DNA from: Candidatus Avilachnospira avicola
GTDB taxonomy: Bacteria > Bacillota > Clostridia > Lachnospirales > Lachnospiraceae
Assembly (NCBI GenBank): GCA_018714245.1
Contig: DVNQ01000054.1
Location: 1-47,789 of the forward strand
Direction of reading: 5' to 3'
Length of the DNA: 47,789 nucleotides
The notes under the pieces are model-generated. The model searched no databases, was not told the DNA's origin, and was given only the letters and a program-made list of their open reading frames with translations. Positions within the stretch are counted from its first letter, which is position 1, and each line of letters begins with the position of its first letter. The position numbers were made by a program, and so were the translations under genes. This document shows positions 28,473 through 37,499 of this stretch, piece after piece.

Positions 28473-29855
28473 CTATCTGGAAATCAGGTCTTCCGCCACA
28501 TCTACGATGTTTCCGGCACCCATGGTTATCAACAGATCGCCTGTTTGTAAATTTTTTAAAACAAATTTTTCAATGTCCGGAAAATCCTTTATATAGGTGA
28601 CGCTGCCACCCTCCTCCCGGATCTTCTCCGCAAGGTCGAGAGAGCTGATCCCCACGGTATTCTGCTCCCTGGCAGCATAGATATCCGTAAGTATGACCTC
28701 GTCAGCTGCTGAAAGGGCCTTGGCAAAATCGGACAGAAGAGCCTTGGTCCTGGTATAGGTATGTGGCTGGAAAGCGACCCAGAGCTTCTTATGAGGATAA
28801 TGCCTGGCCGTGCTTATGGTAGCCTCTATCTCCTGGGGATGGTGTGCATAGTCATCTATGACCGTAAAGCCTGAGACCTCTCCCTTATATTCAAATCTCC
28901 TCTCCGTACCCGTAAAGCTGCTAAGCGCACGCTTTGAATCATAGAGGGATACTCCCAGCCTGTCTGCCACTGCAATGGCAGCAAGGGAGTTATATACGTT
29001 ATGAAGCCCGCTTACCCCGAGCTCTACCCTTCCAAGCTCTTCGCCGCCTATGATCAGCGTATAGGAAGGACGTGCCAGCTCATCAAAGCTTATGTCCCTG
29101 GCACTGTAGTCGAATTCGGAGGCGCTTCCGAAGGTCACATAGTCACAGCCAAGGTCCGATACGAAATAATCCAGATCCTCTATGTCTCCGTTGATCACCA
29201 GGAAGCCCTTGTCTGACTGGGGCAGTCTCTTTATGAACTGTCTGAAACTGTGTCTTATGTCATCGATGTCCTTGAAGAAATCCAGATGGTCTGCCTCAAC
29301 ATTCAGGACAACCTCGATCGTGGGCCAGAAGCTCAGGAAGCTGTTGGTATATTCGCAGGCCTCTGCCACAAATACATCCGAGCTGCCGACTCTTATATTG
29401 CCTCCGATGGAATCCAGTATGCCTCCTACGGTAACGGTAGGATCCTTTTCGGCATGCATGAGTATCTCCGTGATCATGGAAGTGGTAGTGGTCTTTCCAT
29501 GGGTGCCCGCCACATTTATGGCCTCACCGTAATTGTTCATGAGCTCACCGAGAAGCTCTGCCCTGGTAAGAAGCGGTATCTCCCGTCTCCTGGCCTCCGT
29601 AAGCTCCTCATTGTCGGGGTGTATGGCAGCCGTATAGACCACCACATCGGGATCCTCGATGTTTTCCGCCACCTGGCCTATACTGACCTTTGCTCCCTCA
29701 GTCCGAAGGTGCTCCGTAAGGCTGGTCTCCTTGATGTCCGATCCGCTTACAGTAAAGCCCTGGCGGAGAAGTATCTCCGCAAGCCCGGACATGCTTATTC
29801 CCCCTATGCCGATGAAATGGACCCGGCAGGGATCATTGAAATCGATCTGATACAT
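28473..29855 (-). CDS. murC: UDP-N-acetylmuramate--L-alanine ligase
   Basis: VHFIGIGGISMSGLAEILL; NVAGTHGKTTTTSMI; VIDDYAHHPQEI. Start trimmed from TTG 29867 to ATG with GGAG RBS. Confidence 0.97.
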   Translation of the reverse strand: MYQIDFNDPCRVHFIGIGGISMSGLAEILLRQGFTVSGSDIKETSLTEHLRTEGAKVSIGQVAENIEDPDVVVYTAAIHPDNEELTEARRREIPLLTRAELLGELMNNYGEAINVAGTHGKTTTTSMITEILMHAEKDPTVTVGGILDSIGGNIRVGSSDVFVAEACEYTNSFLSFWPTIEVVLNVEADHLDFFKDIDDIRHSFRQFIKRLPQSDKGFLVINGDIEDLDYFVSDLGCDYVTFGSASEFDYSARDISFDELARPSYTLIIGGEELGRVELGVSGLHNVYNSLAAIAVADRLGVSLYDSKRALSSFTGTERRFEYKGEVSGFTVIDDYAHHPQEIEATISTARHYPHKKLWVAFQPHTYTRTKALLSDFAKALSAADEVILTDIYAAREQNTVGISSLDLAEKIREEGGSVTYIKDFPDIEKFVLKNLQTGDLLITMGAGNIVDVAEDLISR

Positions 29856-29883
29856 ATCATTCTCCAATCATTAAGTCAAATGG

Positions 29884-29892
29884 ATTATATCA
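29884..29892 (-). promoter_or_regulatory. Extended -10 promoter of murC
   Basis: Minus strand TGATATAAT (TGnTATAAT), about 30 nt upstream of the murC ATG. Confidence 0.5.
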
Positions 29893-29898
29893 CATAAC

Positions 29899-29934
29899 AA
29901 AAAAAGCTGCGATGCTTATTTGCATGCGCAGCTT
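29899..29934 (-). terminator. Rho-independent terminator upstream of murC
   Basis: AAGCTGCGCATGC...GCATCGCAGCTTTTTTT. Confidence 0.85.
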
Positions 29935-29992
29935 CCGATATCATCTCCGGGAAAAGAGGAGACCCCGGAGGCCTTGGGCCTGCCGGGGCAAA
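29899..29992 (-). ncRNA. Candidate small RNA (about 90 nt or longer) between rny and murC
   Basis: GCCCCGGCAGGCCCAAGGCCTCCGGGG hairpin, TCTCC-TCTTTTCCC-GGAGA hairpin with pyrimidine loop, then terminator; AT-rich promoter-like upstream DNA; flanked by the rny terminator and the murC promoter. Confidence 0.45.
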
Positions 29993-30103
29993 TTATGAAA
30001 AATCTATGTGCAATCAAATCCATTTATGAGTAAAGCTTCTGACTGATTATATGATAGATTCTGAATGTGAACTTGGTATGAACAAATATGAAACATTCTC
30101 CGT

Positions 30104-30135
30104 AAAAAAGCCGGAGCGTCATGCTGCGCTCCGGC
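30104..30135 (-). terminator. Rho-independent terminator of rny
   Basis: GCCGGAGCG...CGCTCCGGC-TTTTTT on the minus strand. Confidence 0.9.
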
Positions 30136-30168
30136 CATATCTTTCTTCCATTATCAAAAATTCAGTTA

Positions 30169-31722
30169 TTACTTTGCAGTGGCTGTTGCCCTGGTCTCCC
30201 TTATGACATTGACCTTGATCTGTCCAGGATAGGTCATCTCATCCTCTATCCTCTTTGCTATGTCATGGGAAAGGATGACCATATCATCCTCACTTACTTC
30301 GGAAGGAACTACCATGATGCGTACCTCTCTTCCGGCCTGGACTGCAAAGGACTTTTCCACTCCCTTATAGGAGTTGGTGATGTCCTCAAGCTGCTTGAGC
30401 CTCTGGGTATATGTCTCCAGAGATTCCCTTCTTGCGCCGGGCCTGGATGCGGAAATGGCATCCGCAGCGGCTACTATGAAGGATATGGGATTGGTCGCAG
30501 GTACGTCTCCATGATGGGACTCCACTGCATTTACCACCACGGCAGGCTCCTTGTACTTCCTGCAGAGCTCTGCTCCCAGGCTTACATGGGTGCCCTCCAT
30601 CTCGTGGTCCACTGCCTTTCCTATGTCATGCAGAAGTCCGGCACGCTTTGCGAGCCTTACGTCATAACCCAGCTCTGAAGCCAGAAGTCCCGAAAGCTGA
30701 GCCACCTCGATGCTGTGCTTAAGTCCATTCTGTCCGTAGGATGTCCTGAACTTCATGCGTCCGAGAAGCTTTACAAGCTCGGAATTGATACCGTGTACTC
30801 CGACCTCAAGGACGGCTGACTCACCTTCCTGACGGATGGTGTTCTCCACTTCCTTTCTGGCCTTTTCAACAGTCTCTTCTATACGTGCGGGATGGATCCT
30901 TCCATCCACTATCAGTTTTTCAAGAGCGACTCTTGCTATCTCCCTGCGTATGGGATCAAATCCTGAAAGCACCACTGCCTCCGGGGTATCATCTATGATG
31001 AGCTCAACTCCGGTGAGAGTCTCGAGGGTCCTTATGTTCCTTCCCTCACGGCCTATGATCCTTCCCTTCATCTCATCGTTGGGAAGCTGTACCACCGATA
31101 CGGTGGATTCTGCCACATGGTCTGCAGCGCATCGCTGTATGGCAGTAACTATATATTCCTTCGCCTTCTTATCCGCTTCCTCCCTGGCAATATTGTCGTA
31201 TTCCTTGATGAGCTTTGCCGTATCATGCTTTATGTCTTCCTTTACGGAAGCAAGAAGCTCTGCCTTTGCCTGGTCTGCAGTAAGGCCCGATATCCTCTCA
31301 AGCTCGGTGACCTTCTGCTCATGAAGGGCCCTGATCTCTTCTGCCCTTTTGCTCAGGGAACTGTCTCTCTGGTTCAGCTCCTTTTCCTTGCGGTTGAGCT
31401 CTGACTGGAGCCTGTCTGCATTTTCCTCCTTTTTCAGGATCCTCTGCTCCTGCTGCTGGAGCTCTCTTCTTCTTTCCCGCTGTTCCTTTTCAAACTCATT
31501 CTTATTTTTCAGAGCCTCCTCCTTGGCTTCCAGGAGGGCTTCTCTTTTCTTGGTCTCCGCTGTCTTGACTGCGTCGTCTATGATAGCGCGTGCTCTGGTC
31601 TCAGCTGAGCCGACCTTCTGTTCATATTCACCGGTAGCCTTGTTCTTTCCGCAGATAAAGGCTATGACGGCGGCAATGACGGCTGCGATCAGAGCGACCC
31701 CGATAGATAATGGTGTCATCAC
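30169..31722 (-). CDS. rny: Ribonuclease Y
   Basis: N-terminal TM, long coiled coil, [61 protein letters not shown]. Confidence 0.97.
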   Translation of the reverse strand: MMTPLSIGVALIAAVIAAVIAFICGKNKATGEYEQKVGSAETRARAIIDDAVKTAETKKREALLEAKEEALKNKNEFEKEQRERRRELQQQEQRILKKEENADRLQSELNRKEKELNQRDSSLSKRAEEIRALHEQKVTELERISGLTADQAKAELLASVKEDIKHDTAKLIKEYDNIAREEADKKAKEYIVTAIQRCAADHVAESTVSVVQLPNDEMKGRIIGREGRNIRTLETLTGVELIIDDTPEAVVLSGFDPIRREIARVALEKLIVDGRIHPARIEETVEKARKEVENTIRQEGESAVLEVGVHGINSELVKLLGRMKFRTSYGQNGLKHSIEVAQLSGLLASELGYDVRLAKRAGLLHDIGKAVDHEMEGTHVSLGAELCRKYKEPAVVVNAVESHHGDVPATNPISFIVAAADAISASRPGARRESLETYTQRLKQLEDITNSYKGVEKSFAVQAGREVRIMVVPSEVSEDDMVILSHDIAKRIEDEMTYPGQIKVNVIRETRATATAK

Positions 31723-31921
31723 ACACCTCCTTCAGTATTTATATGTCAATGTTCACTATAGCCATGACAATATGATGCCCCTTCATCCTGCTTCGGGCAT
31801 CATACGCCTTATATCGTAAATATATCTGAAACGATCCGTGCTTATAGTAAAATTTACTAATCAATTTTAACTTTTTTGCATGGGGCTGTCAAGAATGGAC
31901 GAAGCCATGTAAACATCCGGT

Positions 31922-31960
31922 AAAAAAACAGAGAAGGATACTATATCCTTCCCTGTTTTT
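31922..31960. terminator. Terminator-like hairpin downstream of the FeoB-associated gene
   Basis: AAAAACAG-ag-AAGGATA-cta-TATCCTT-cc-CTGTTTTT; A and T tracts on both sides. Confidence 0.7.
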
Positions 31961-32026
31961 CACATCAATATATCTAAAGAGGTTACGTCTTGGCAATGTC
32001 ATGGCCCTTTAGGCCTGTTTATGTCT

Positions 32027-32209
32027 TTAAATCTTGTTTTTTATCCTGTCCGATCCCTTATCCGGGGCTGAATGGCATCCGCAGCAGCTTCCGCAGTTTC
32101 CTCCGCAGCCCGTGCATCTGCCTTCGGCATGATCCTTGAGCACCTTTTTAAGCGCCATCACCGCAAGGCCGGCTATGATCAGCAGGATGATCAGATCTAC
32201 CAGTGTCAT
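32027..32209 (-). CDS. FeoB-associated Cys-rich membrane protein
   Basis: One TM then CTGCGGNCGSCCGCHS (60 aa). Confidence 0.85.
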   Translation of the reverse strand: MTLVDLIILLIIAGLAVMALKKVLKDHAEGRCTGCGGNCGSCCGCHSAPDKGSDRIKNKI

Positions 32210-32237
32210 ATGATTACTTCCTTTCCTGTTGCATATA

Positions 32238-32259
32238 TAGGTTAGCTTAAACTAACTAA
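32238..32259. promoter_or_regulatory. Putative DtxR-family operator
   Basis: TAGGTTAGCTTAAACTAACTAA, resembling TTAGGTTAGSCTAACCTAA; downstream of a TTGACA -35 element for the minus-strand gene. Confidence 0.6.
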
Positions 32260-32273
32260 TTTGTCAAGCTTTA

Positions 32274-32302
32274 TTGTAAAAAATTTTTTTTGATGCTATT
32301 AT
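32274..32302 (+). promoter_or_regulatory. Putative promoter of the DtxR-family gene
   Basis: TTGTAA - 17 bp - TATTAT. Confidence 0.55.
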
Positions 32303-32391
32303 AGTTCATAGCAATCTGTCTTGCCCCATCGGTCTGTCCCCTGTGTCGGCCGGGGGCAGGCACAGCACAAGTCATGAAAAGGAGCCCGTAA

Positions 32392-32772
32392 ATGTCAGTA
32401 AAAAAGAATCGTGAATCTGAGGAGATGTATCTCGAGACCATCCTCAGGCTCTCAAAAAGGAATCCTGAGGTCCACAGCATAGATGTGGCAAACGAAATGG
32501 GTTTTTCCAAACCCAGCGTCAGCGTAGCCATGAAGCATATGCGTGAGGACGGGCTCATAACCATGGATGAATTCAATCATATCCATCTGACAGAGAAGGG
32601 CCAGAGCCTGGCAGAATCCGTATTTGAACGCCACAGCGTGCTCACCGCCCTGTTTGAGCGGCTGGGCGTGAGTCCGGAGACCGCTGAGGAGGACGCCTGC
32701 CGGATAGAACATTTCATTTCGGATGAGACATTTTCAGCCATAAAGGCCCACGCAGAAAAGAATATCAGCTAA
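32392..32772 (+). CDS. DtxR/MntR-family metal-dependent transcriptional regulator
   Basis: ESEEMYLETILRLSKRNPEVHSIDVANEMGFSKPSVSVAMKHMREDGLI...LTEKGQSLAESVFERHSVLTALFERLGV. Confidence 0.92.
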   Translation: MSVKKNRESEEMYLETILRLSKRNPEVHSIDVANEMGFSKPSVSVAMKHMREDGLITMDEFNHIHLTEKGQSLAESVFERHSVLTALFERLGVSPETAEEDACRIEHFISDETFSAIKAHAEKNIS

Positions 32773-32775
32773 GAA

Positions 32776-32804
32776 AAAGGGAGCTGTCATACGCAGCTCC
32801 CTTT
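32776..32804. terminator. Bidirectional terminator between convergent dtxR-like gene and pepD
   Basis: AAAGGGAGCTG-tcatacg-CAGCTCCCTTT with A/T flanks. Confidence 0.88.
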
Positions 32805-32828
32805 AAAAATATCTGTCAGTTATACTTT

Positions 32829-34289
32829 TTATCTCCTGCAGAGTTCCTCAAATACCGCAAGCAGGCAGTCATACATCCGTCCGAAGGACTCAAGGTTGAG
32901 AGCTTCGTCGGTGGTATGGGCCTCTCTTGCCGTAGGACACATGCAGACGATGTCAAGATCGGGGATCTTTGCCTTAAGCTCTCCGCACTCCAGTCCTCCA
33001 TGGCTGGTGGTGTATCTCATGTCCTTTCCGAACATGTCCTTATATACCTTTGAGCATACCGCGCGAAGCTTGGATCCTGCATCATACTTCCAGGCTCCGA
33101 AGCTGGTGCCTTTTACTGCCTCGAATCCGCAGAGGCGGGCAAGGGTCTCAAATCTGTCTGAGAGAGCCTCCTTAAGACTTTCGTCCGTGCTCCTTATGCA
33201 GTCAAGCACATGTATCCTTCCGTCGGGGAGAAGTTCAAGTACTCCCACATTGCTTGAGCAGAGGATCAGGTCCTTCATCTCCTGGCTCATGTTATGTATG
33301 CCGTCGGGAAGGAGCTCCATGAAGTGAAGAAGGGCATCGCTGCATTCTGCAGTCATGACCTCATCCACGGCCTTGGGAGCCATGGTAAGCTCAAATCCGG
33401 GATCACTGATCTTAAGCTCCTCCTTTATGTCGCTTCCGATCCTGCCGGCTATCGCCATGGCCTCGCCGACCCTGCCTTCAGGCACATTGATCACTGCATC
33501 CGAAGCGCTTACTATGGCATTCATCTTCATTCCGCCTGAAAATGATGATATGCGGACATTCATCTCCTTTGCAATGGCGGTTATGATCCTTGCCATAAGC
33601 TTGAGTCCGTTGCCTCTGCCCTGATTCATGACTATGGCAGAGTGTCCGCCGAGAAGCCCCCTTATGGACAGCTCTACTCCTTCTCCGGAAACCTTTTCAA
33701 GATCTGCCTTCCGGTAAAAATCGTATACCTGTCCTCCGGCTGAGGAAACTACGGAATCACAGTCTTCCGAAGCTCCGCCGTCCATATTGATCATCCTTCT
33801 GCCCTGAAGAACGGAAGCATCCAGTGCTGAAGCACCCAAAAGCCCGATCTCCTCCATGCTGGTAAATACGCACTCAAGAGCAGGATGCACATAGTCCTCC
33901 TTTGCAAGGAAGGCAAGCATATAGGCAACTGCCACGCCGTCATCAGCTCCCAGGGTAGTCCCCTTTGCAGTAAGCCATCCGTCCCTGATCTCAAGCTCTA
34001 TGGGATCTTTGTCAAAATCATGATCGCATTCGGGAAGCTTTACGCATACCATATCCGTATGTCCCTGGAGGATAACGGGAGGCACATCCTCATATCCCTT
34101 TGAAGCAGGCTTTTTCACGATGACGTTATGCACATCATCCCTGTGATACTCCAGGCCATGCTCCTCTGCAAACCTGCATATGTAATCCGCCACTGCCTTC
34201 TCATTTCCTGAGGCTCTGGGTATGGCGGAGATCTCCTCAAAATATCCAAGAGCGTCTTCGGGCTTATAGCCCTTGGTAACAAGCTCCAT
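32829..34289 (-). CDS. pepD: Aminoacyl-histidine dipeptidase (M20 family)
   Basis: ISAIPRASGNEKAVADYI; LQGHTDMVCVK; GADDGVAVAYMLA; INMDGGASED; TTSHGGLECGEL. Confidence 0.93.
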   Translation of the reverse strand: MELVTKGYKPEDALGYFEEISAIPRASGNEKAVADYICRFAEEHGLEYHRDDVHNVIVKKPASKGYEDVPPVILQGHTDMVCVKLPECDHDFDKDPIELEIRDGWLTAKGTTLGADDGVAVAYMLAFLAKEDYVHPALECVFTSMEEIGLLGASALDASVLQGRRMINMDGGASEDCDSVVSSAGGQVYDFYRKADLEKVSGEGVELSIRGLLGGHSAIVMNQGRGNGLKLMARIITAIAKEMNVRISSFSGGMKMNAIVSASDAVINVPEGRVGEAMAIAGRIGSDIKEELKISDPGFELTMAPKAVDEVMTAECSDALLHFMELLPDGIHNMSQEMKDLILCSSNVGVLELLPDGRIHVLDCIRSTDESLKEALSDRFETLARLCGFEAVKGTSFGAWKYDAGSKLRAVCSKVYKDMFGKDMRYTTSHGGLECGELKAKIPDLDIVCMCPTAREAHTTDEALNLESFGRMYDCLLAVFEELCRR

Positions 34290-34356
34290 TTTGGTACCTC
34301 CTCTTGATGGCCTGCAGCATGACGCCGCCTCCGGCCAGATTTTATCTCACCGTAAA

Positions 34357-34911
34357 TTATACCTCACCCGCGGTATTATTGCCACCGGAAGGAAGATCTG
34401 AATGATCATTTTCACTGGATCCGGTATCCTTTGGCTCGTCCTTATGCATATCAGGCTCATCCCTGTGTATGTCATGATACTTTCCCGTGCTTCCTCCGCC
34501 TGAAAACATATCCCTTACCTGACGCTCCAGATCCTGGGATCCAATATACTGAGCCCCTCCAAAGCCTGCTACCAGCTCGGCTATGGTAGGGAAGAAGAAA
34601 TAAAGCACTCCGTAAAGCACTGACTGGCCGTAGGAAAGGGTCACCTCAAGGGCATATATCGCATTCATGAAAAATGAAAGCACGGGAATCCACCCGAAAA
34701 TGAAATACCAGCCTGCTCCCATGGTGATCCTGCAGAGCACATAATCCCTGTAGAAAGGCACCCAGGCCTTCCAGCCGTTCTCTCCCGCCTTCTGGAACAT
34801 GCGCATGCGTCCTATGCAGGTCAGGGCATATATGCCTACGATTATCAGGATCACAAATCCTAGCAGCGAAAATGTAACTATAAGACTAACTAATGCACCG
34901 ATGATGTCCAT
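34357..34911 (-). CDS. DUF5684-like membrane protein
   Basis: MRMFQKAGENGWKAWVPFYRDYVLCRI with several TM segments. Confidence 0.7.
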   Translation of the reverse strand: MDIIGALVSLIVTFSLLGFVILIIVGIYALTCIGRMRMFQKAGENGWKAWVPFYRDYVLCRITMGAGWYFIFGWIPVLSFFMNAIYALEVTLSYGQSVLYGVLYFFFPTIAELVAGFGGAQYIGSQDLERQVRDMFSGGGSTGKYHDIHRDEPDMHKDEPKDTGSSENDHSDLPSGGNNTAGEV

Positions 34912-34941
34912 GTCTCATCCCCCATTTCTGAATAATATATG

Positions 34942-36201
34942 TTAATCCAGGCTTACCACTCCGTTCAGTGCCCATTTGTAATTGTTTATGGACTGAACGA
35001 GGTTGAGCCCGGCAAGTTCTGCGGAAGCCCTGTAGCTCGTATATGCCAGCATCTGTGCCTGGTATTCTGAAATGCTCAGCATGCCAAGCCCATACATCCT
35101 GTCAGCAGATGCCCTGGTGCGTTCGGCCTTCTGAAGGGTGGTCTGTGCCGCATCATAGAGGAGCTTCTTCTCCTTCATGTCCGCATAGAGCTCCGAAAGC
35201 TTTGCAGAGAGTTTTCCCATGGCCTCATTTTCCCTGCGGTCACGGCTCTCTGTGCCGGCAGTGGTACCGTCGGACCTTCCGGCATCCTTCACGGTACTGT
35301 TTTCTCCCGCAGCCTTCTGAAGGTCCCGGCTGGGATCCGCTGATTCCAGGTAAGAAATATCCGGCTCCGGCACCTTTCCTATGACGGGCACCGACTGTTT
35401 ATATCCAAGCTGGAGTCCTATGGCCCCCGCAAGCTGCCCTATGGATGCCTCAAGCTGCTGAAGATCGCCTCTGGCAGAAGAGAGGTCCGCCGAGGCAGCA
35501 TTTACCTCCGCCTGGGTACAGAGGCCCTGGGCATAAAGGCCCTGCTGTGTCGCAAGGAGCTTCTCATAAAGGCTGACCTGCTCACTGAGCATGTCCCTGG
35601 ATATGGAAAGCTGCTCATAGGATATGAACAGGCCCTCTACTGCCGACTGAAGCTGCTCCAGTATGGGATAAAGTTGAAACTCCATGGCCTCCCTGGATCT
35701 TACTCCCGTAGAAGTCCCGGAAACATACAGCCTTCCGTCCAGCTGGGCATCCGTGGATGCCAGGGTGTCAAGCCCAGCAATAAGCTCTGCCCTGCCTGTT
35801 ATGGCAGTATCGATCTGCCCCTTAAGGTAAGAAAGATATTCATCCTTCCCGGGGGTCCCCGGCGGCAGAGCCTCCAGTTCCTTCTGCCCTTCGTAAAGGC
35901 TCTCAAGAGCCTTATCTACGCTGGAGAGCTGTTCCTTATACTCCATGAAGTCCGTGCCTATGGAACTCTCAAGGTCCTCCATGGATGCATCTATCTCCGT
36001 CATATAGGATGTATAAAGAGGATTGTAGTATCTTATCAGATCCCCGATCTCATCCCACTCTGCAGTGCCATCATTGAGCCTGTCATAGGTCTCCTGATCC
36101 ATGCCCTCCGGAAGGTTGTCATAGGGAGGTATTGCAAAGGCCGGGACCGACAGGGCCATAAGCATGGCTCCTGAAAGGAGAGTTGCAATAGTTTTTTTCA
36201 T
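34942..36201 (-). CDS. TolC-family-like exported helical protein (1)
   Basis: Signal peptide MKKTIATLLSGAMLMALSVPAFA; tip-like motifs LYAQGLCTQAEVNAAS and MYGLGMLSISEYQAQ; start trimmed from 36267. Confidence 0.72.
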   Translation of the reverse strand: MKKTIATLLSGAMLMALSVPAFAIPPYDNLPEGMDQETYDRLNDGTAEWDEIGDLIRYYNPLYTSYMTEIDASMEDLESSIGTDFMEYKEQLSSVDKALESLYEGQKELEALPPGTPGKDEYLSYLKGQIDTAITGRAELIAGLDTLASTDAQLDGRLYVSGTSTGVRSREAMEFQLYPILEQLQSAVEGLFISYEQLSISRDMLSEQVSLYEKLLATQQGLYAQGLCTQAEVNAASADLSSARGDLQQLEASIGQLAGAIGLQLGYKQSVPVIGKVPEPDISYLESADPSRDLQKAAGENSTVKDAGRSDGTTAGTESRDRRENEAMGKLSAKLSELYADMKEKKLLYDAAQTTLQKAERTRASADRMYGLGMLSISEYQAQMLAYTSYRASAELAGLNLVQSINNYKWALNGVVSLD

Positions 36202-36220
36202 CAAACCGTATCTCATGACT

Positions 36221-37423
36221 TTATGTCGTGCTCCCCGCGGAGGCAAGACCGTCCACGCAGGCGTCATAATTTACCTTGGCAGTCATCACGCCTATCCTCG
36301 CTATCTCTTCATCATATCCGGCACTCTCAAGCTGCTTTACCGCCGTCTGATACTCGCTCTGGCTGATGGAGCCTATCGCAAGGTTCCGTTCTGCGGAGGC
36401 CGCTGCATCAGCCGCAAGCTGCCTTGCGGAAACGGCATCGTTATAGGCATTCCTTGCACTCACAAGGGCATCGTATGCCGATCTTACGGAGGCCCTGACC
36501 TGATCCGTATCATCGGATATCTTCTTTTCATATTTTTCCCGAAGCTGCACATAGTTGTTGCTTGTGTTTGTATTCTGAAGCATCCGCTCATCAGTCCTGA
36601 GGGTATAGTTCTGCTTTATGGCAGTCTCTGTGTCGGCAGCAGGATCTGTGGCGTCGATCTCTGCGATATCGATCTCCGGAAGAGCCCCTATCTCCACGAC
36701 AGAATCATAGCCCCAGCCGCAGGTGACCAAAAGCAGCTTTTTCGTGCTGTCCACCGCAGCATCCGCGGTTATGATCGAAGCCTCTGCCTGCAGCATGCTT
36801 TCCCTGGCCGTAAGCACCTCCGTCTCGGTAGCCATGCCCACATTGAAGCGGTTCACCGCCGAATCATAGGTAAGCTTTGCCGTATCAAGGGCAGTCCGGG
36901 CCTTCTTCTGTTCTTCGATGGAGCTGTAATAATCCAGGAAGGTAAGCCTTGCGTTCTGTACAAGGGAATCCTCTATCCGGTCATAGTTCCATCTGAGGAT
37001 GTCCTTATCGGTCACGTTGTCATCGGCCTGGTCCCTCATGCTGTTGGCCTGGGCACGGTACTGGGCTGCCGAAGCTTCACTGCTCCCGGCTATGTCCATG
37101 GCCATGTTGTCATAGTCATCAGCCTGATCAATCATGGCCTCCCTGATATCCTGGGCATCCATCAGATTGCGTTCATCATCCGCATAGGCCTGCTCATTGT
37201 CCCGTACCGTGGCATTGTATTCATGTATAAGATCCGGTATCTCATCCCAGGTAAGTTTGTCATCCTGAAGCACCGCCCACTCTTCCGCCGTCCGGGAAAA
37301 AGTGGGTGAGGCAAGGGCCGTGAACTCTCCCTGGAAAAGCGCCGCAGCGCTTGCCGCCAGGACCCCGCAGACAGCCAGAGCCCTTTTGGCATCATATCCG
37401 TATCTTCTTTCCTTATGTCTCAT
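36221..37423 (-). CDS. TolC-family-like exported helical protein (2)
   Basis: Exported N-terminus; RFNVGMATETEVLTAR and NLAIGSISQSEYQTAVKQLE; shares the WDEIxDLI motif with protein 1. Confidence 0.75.
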   Translation of the reverse strand: MRHKERRYGYDAKRALAVCGVLAASAAALFQGEFTALASPTFSRTAEEWAVLQDDKLTWDEIPDLIHEYNATVRDNEQAYADDERNLMDAQDIREAMIDQADDYDNMAMDIAGSSEASAAQYRAQANSMRDQADDNVTDKDILRWNYDRIEDSLVQNARLTFLDYYSSIEEQKKARTALDTAKLTYDSAVNRFNVGMATETEVLTARESMLQAEASIITADAAVDSTKKLLLVTCGWGYDSVVEIGALPEIDIAEIDATDPAADTETAIKQNYTLRTDERMLQNTNTSNNYVQLREKYEKKISDDTDQVRASVRSAYDALVSARNAYNDAVSARQLAADAAASAERNLAIGSISQSEYQTAVKQLESAGYDEEIARIGVMTAKVNYDACVDGLASAGSTT

Positions 37424-37499
37424 ATATCTGTTCTCCTGTTCCCATATACTGATTATAAGGGATACAAAACCGGATTCAACTTATATTTATCTTACGAAA

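Noticed and set aside
29899-29992. SRP (4.5S) RNA or 6S RNA
   Set aside because: The conserved SRP GGAAGG-type apical motif is not present, and a 6S-like central bubble could not be established; kept only as an uncharacterised sRNA candidate.
32271-32576. Minus-strand 101-aa ORF opposite the DtxR-family gene
   Set aside because: Overlaps a confidently identified plus-strand regulator and its promoter; no coding signature.
36164-37309. Plus-strand 381-aa ORF
   Set aside because: Antisense shadow of TolC-like protein 2; composition typical of reverse-complement translation, no RBS or domain.
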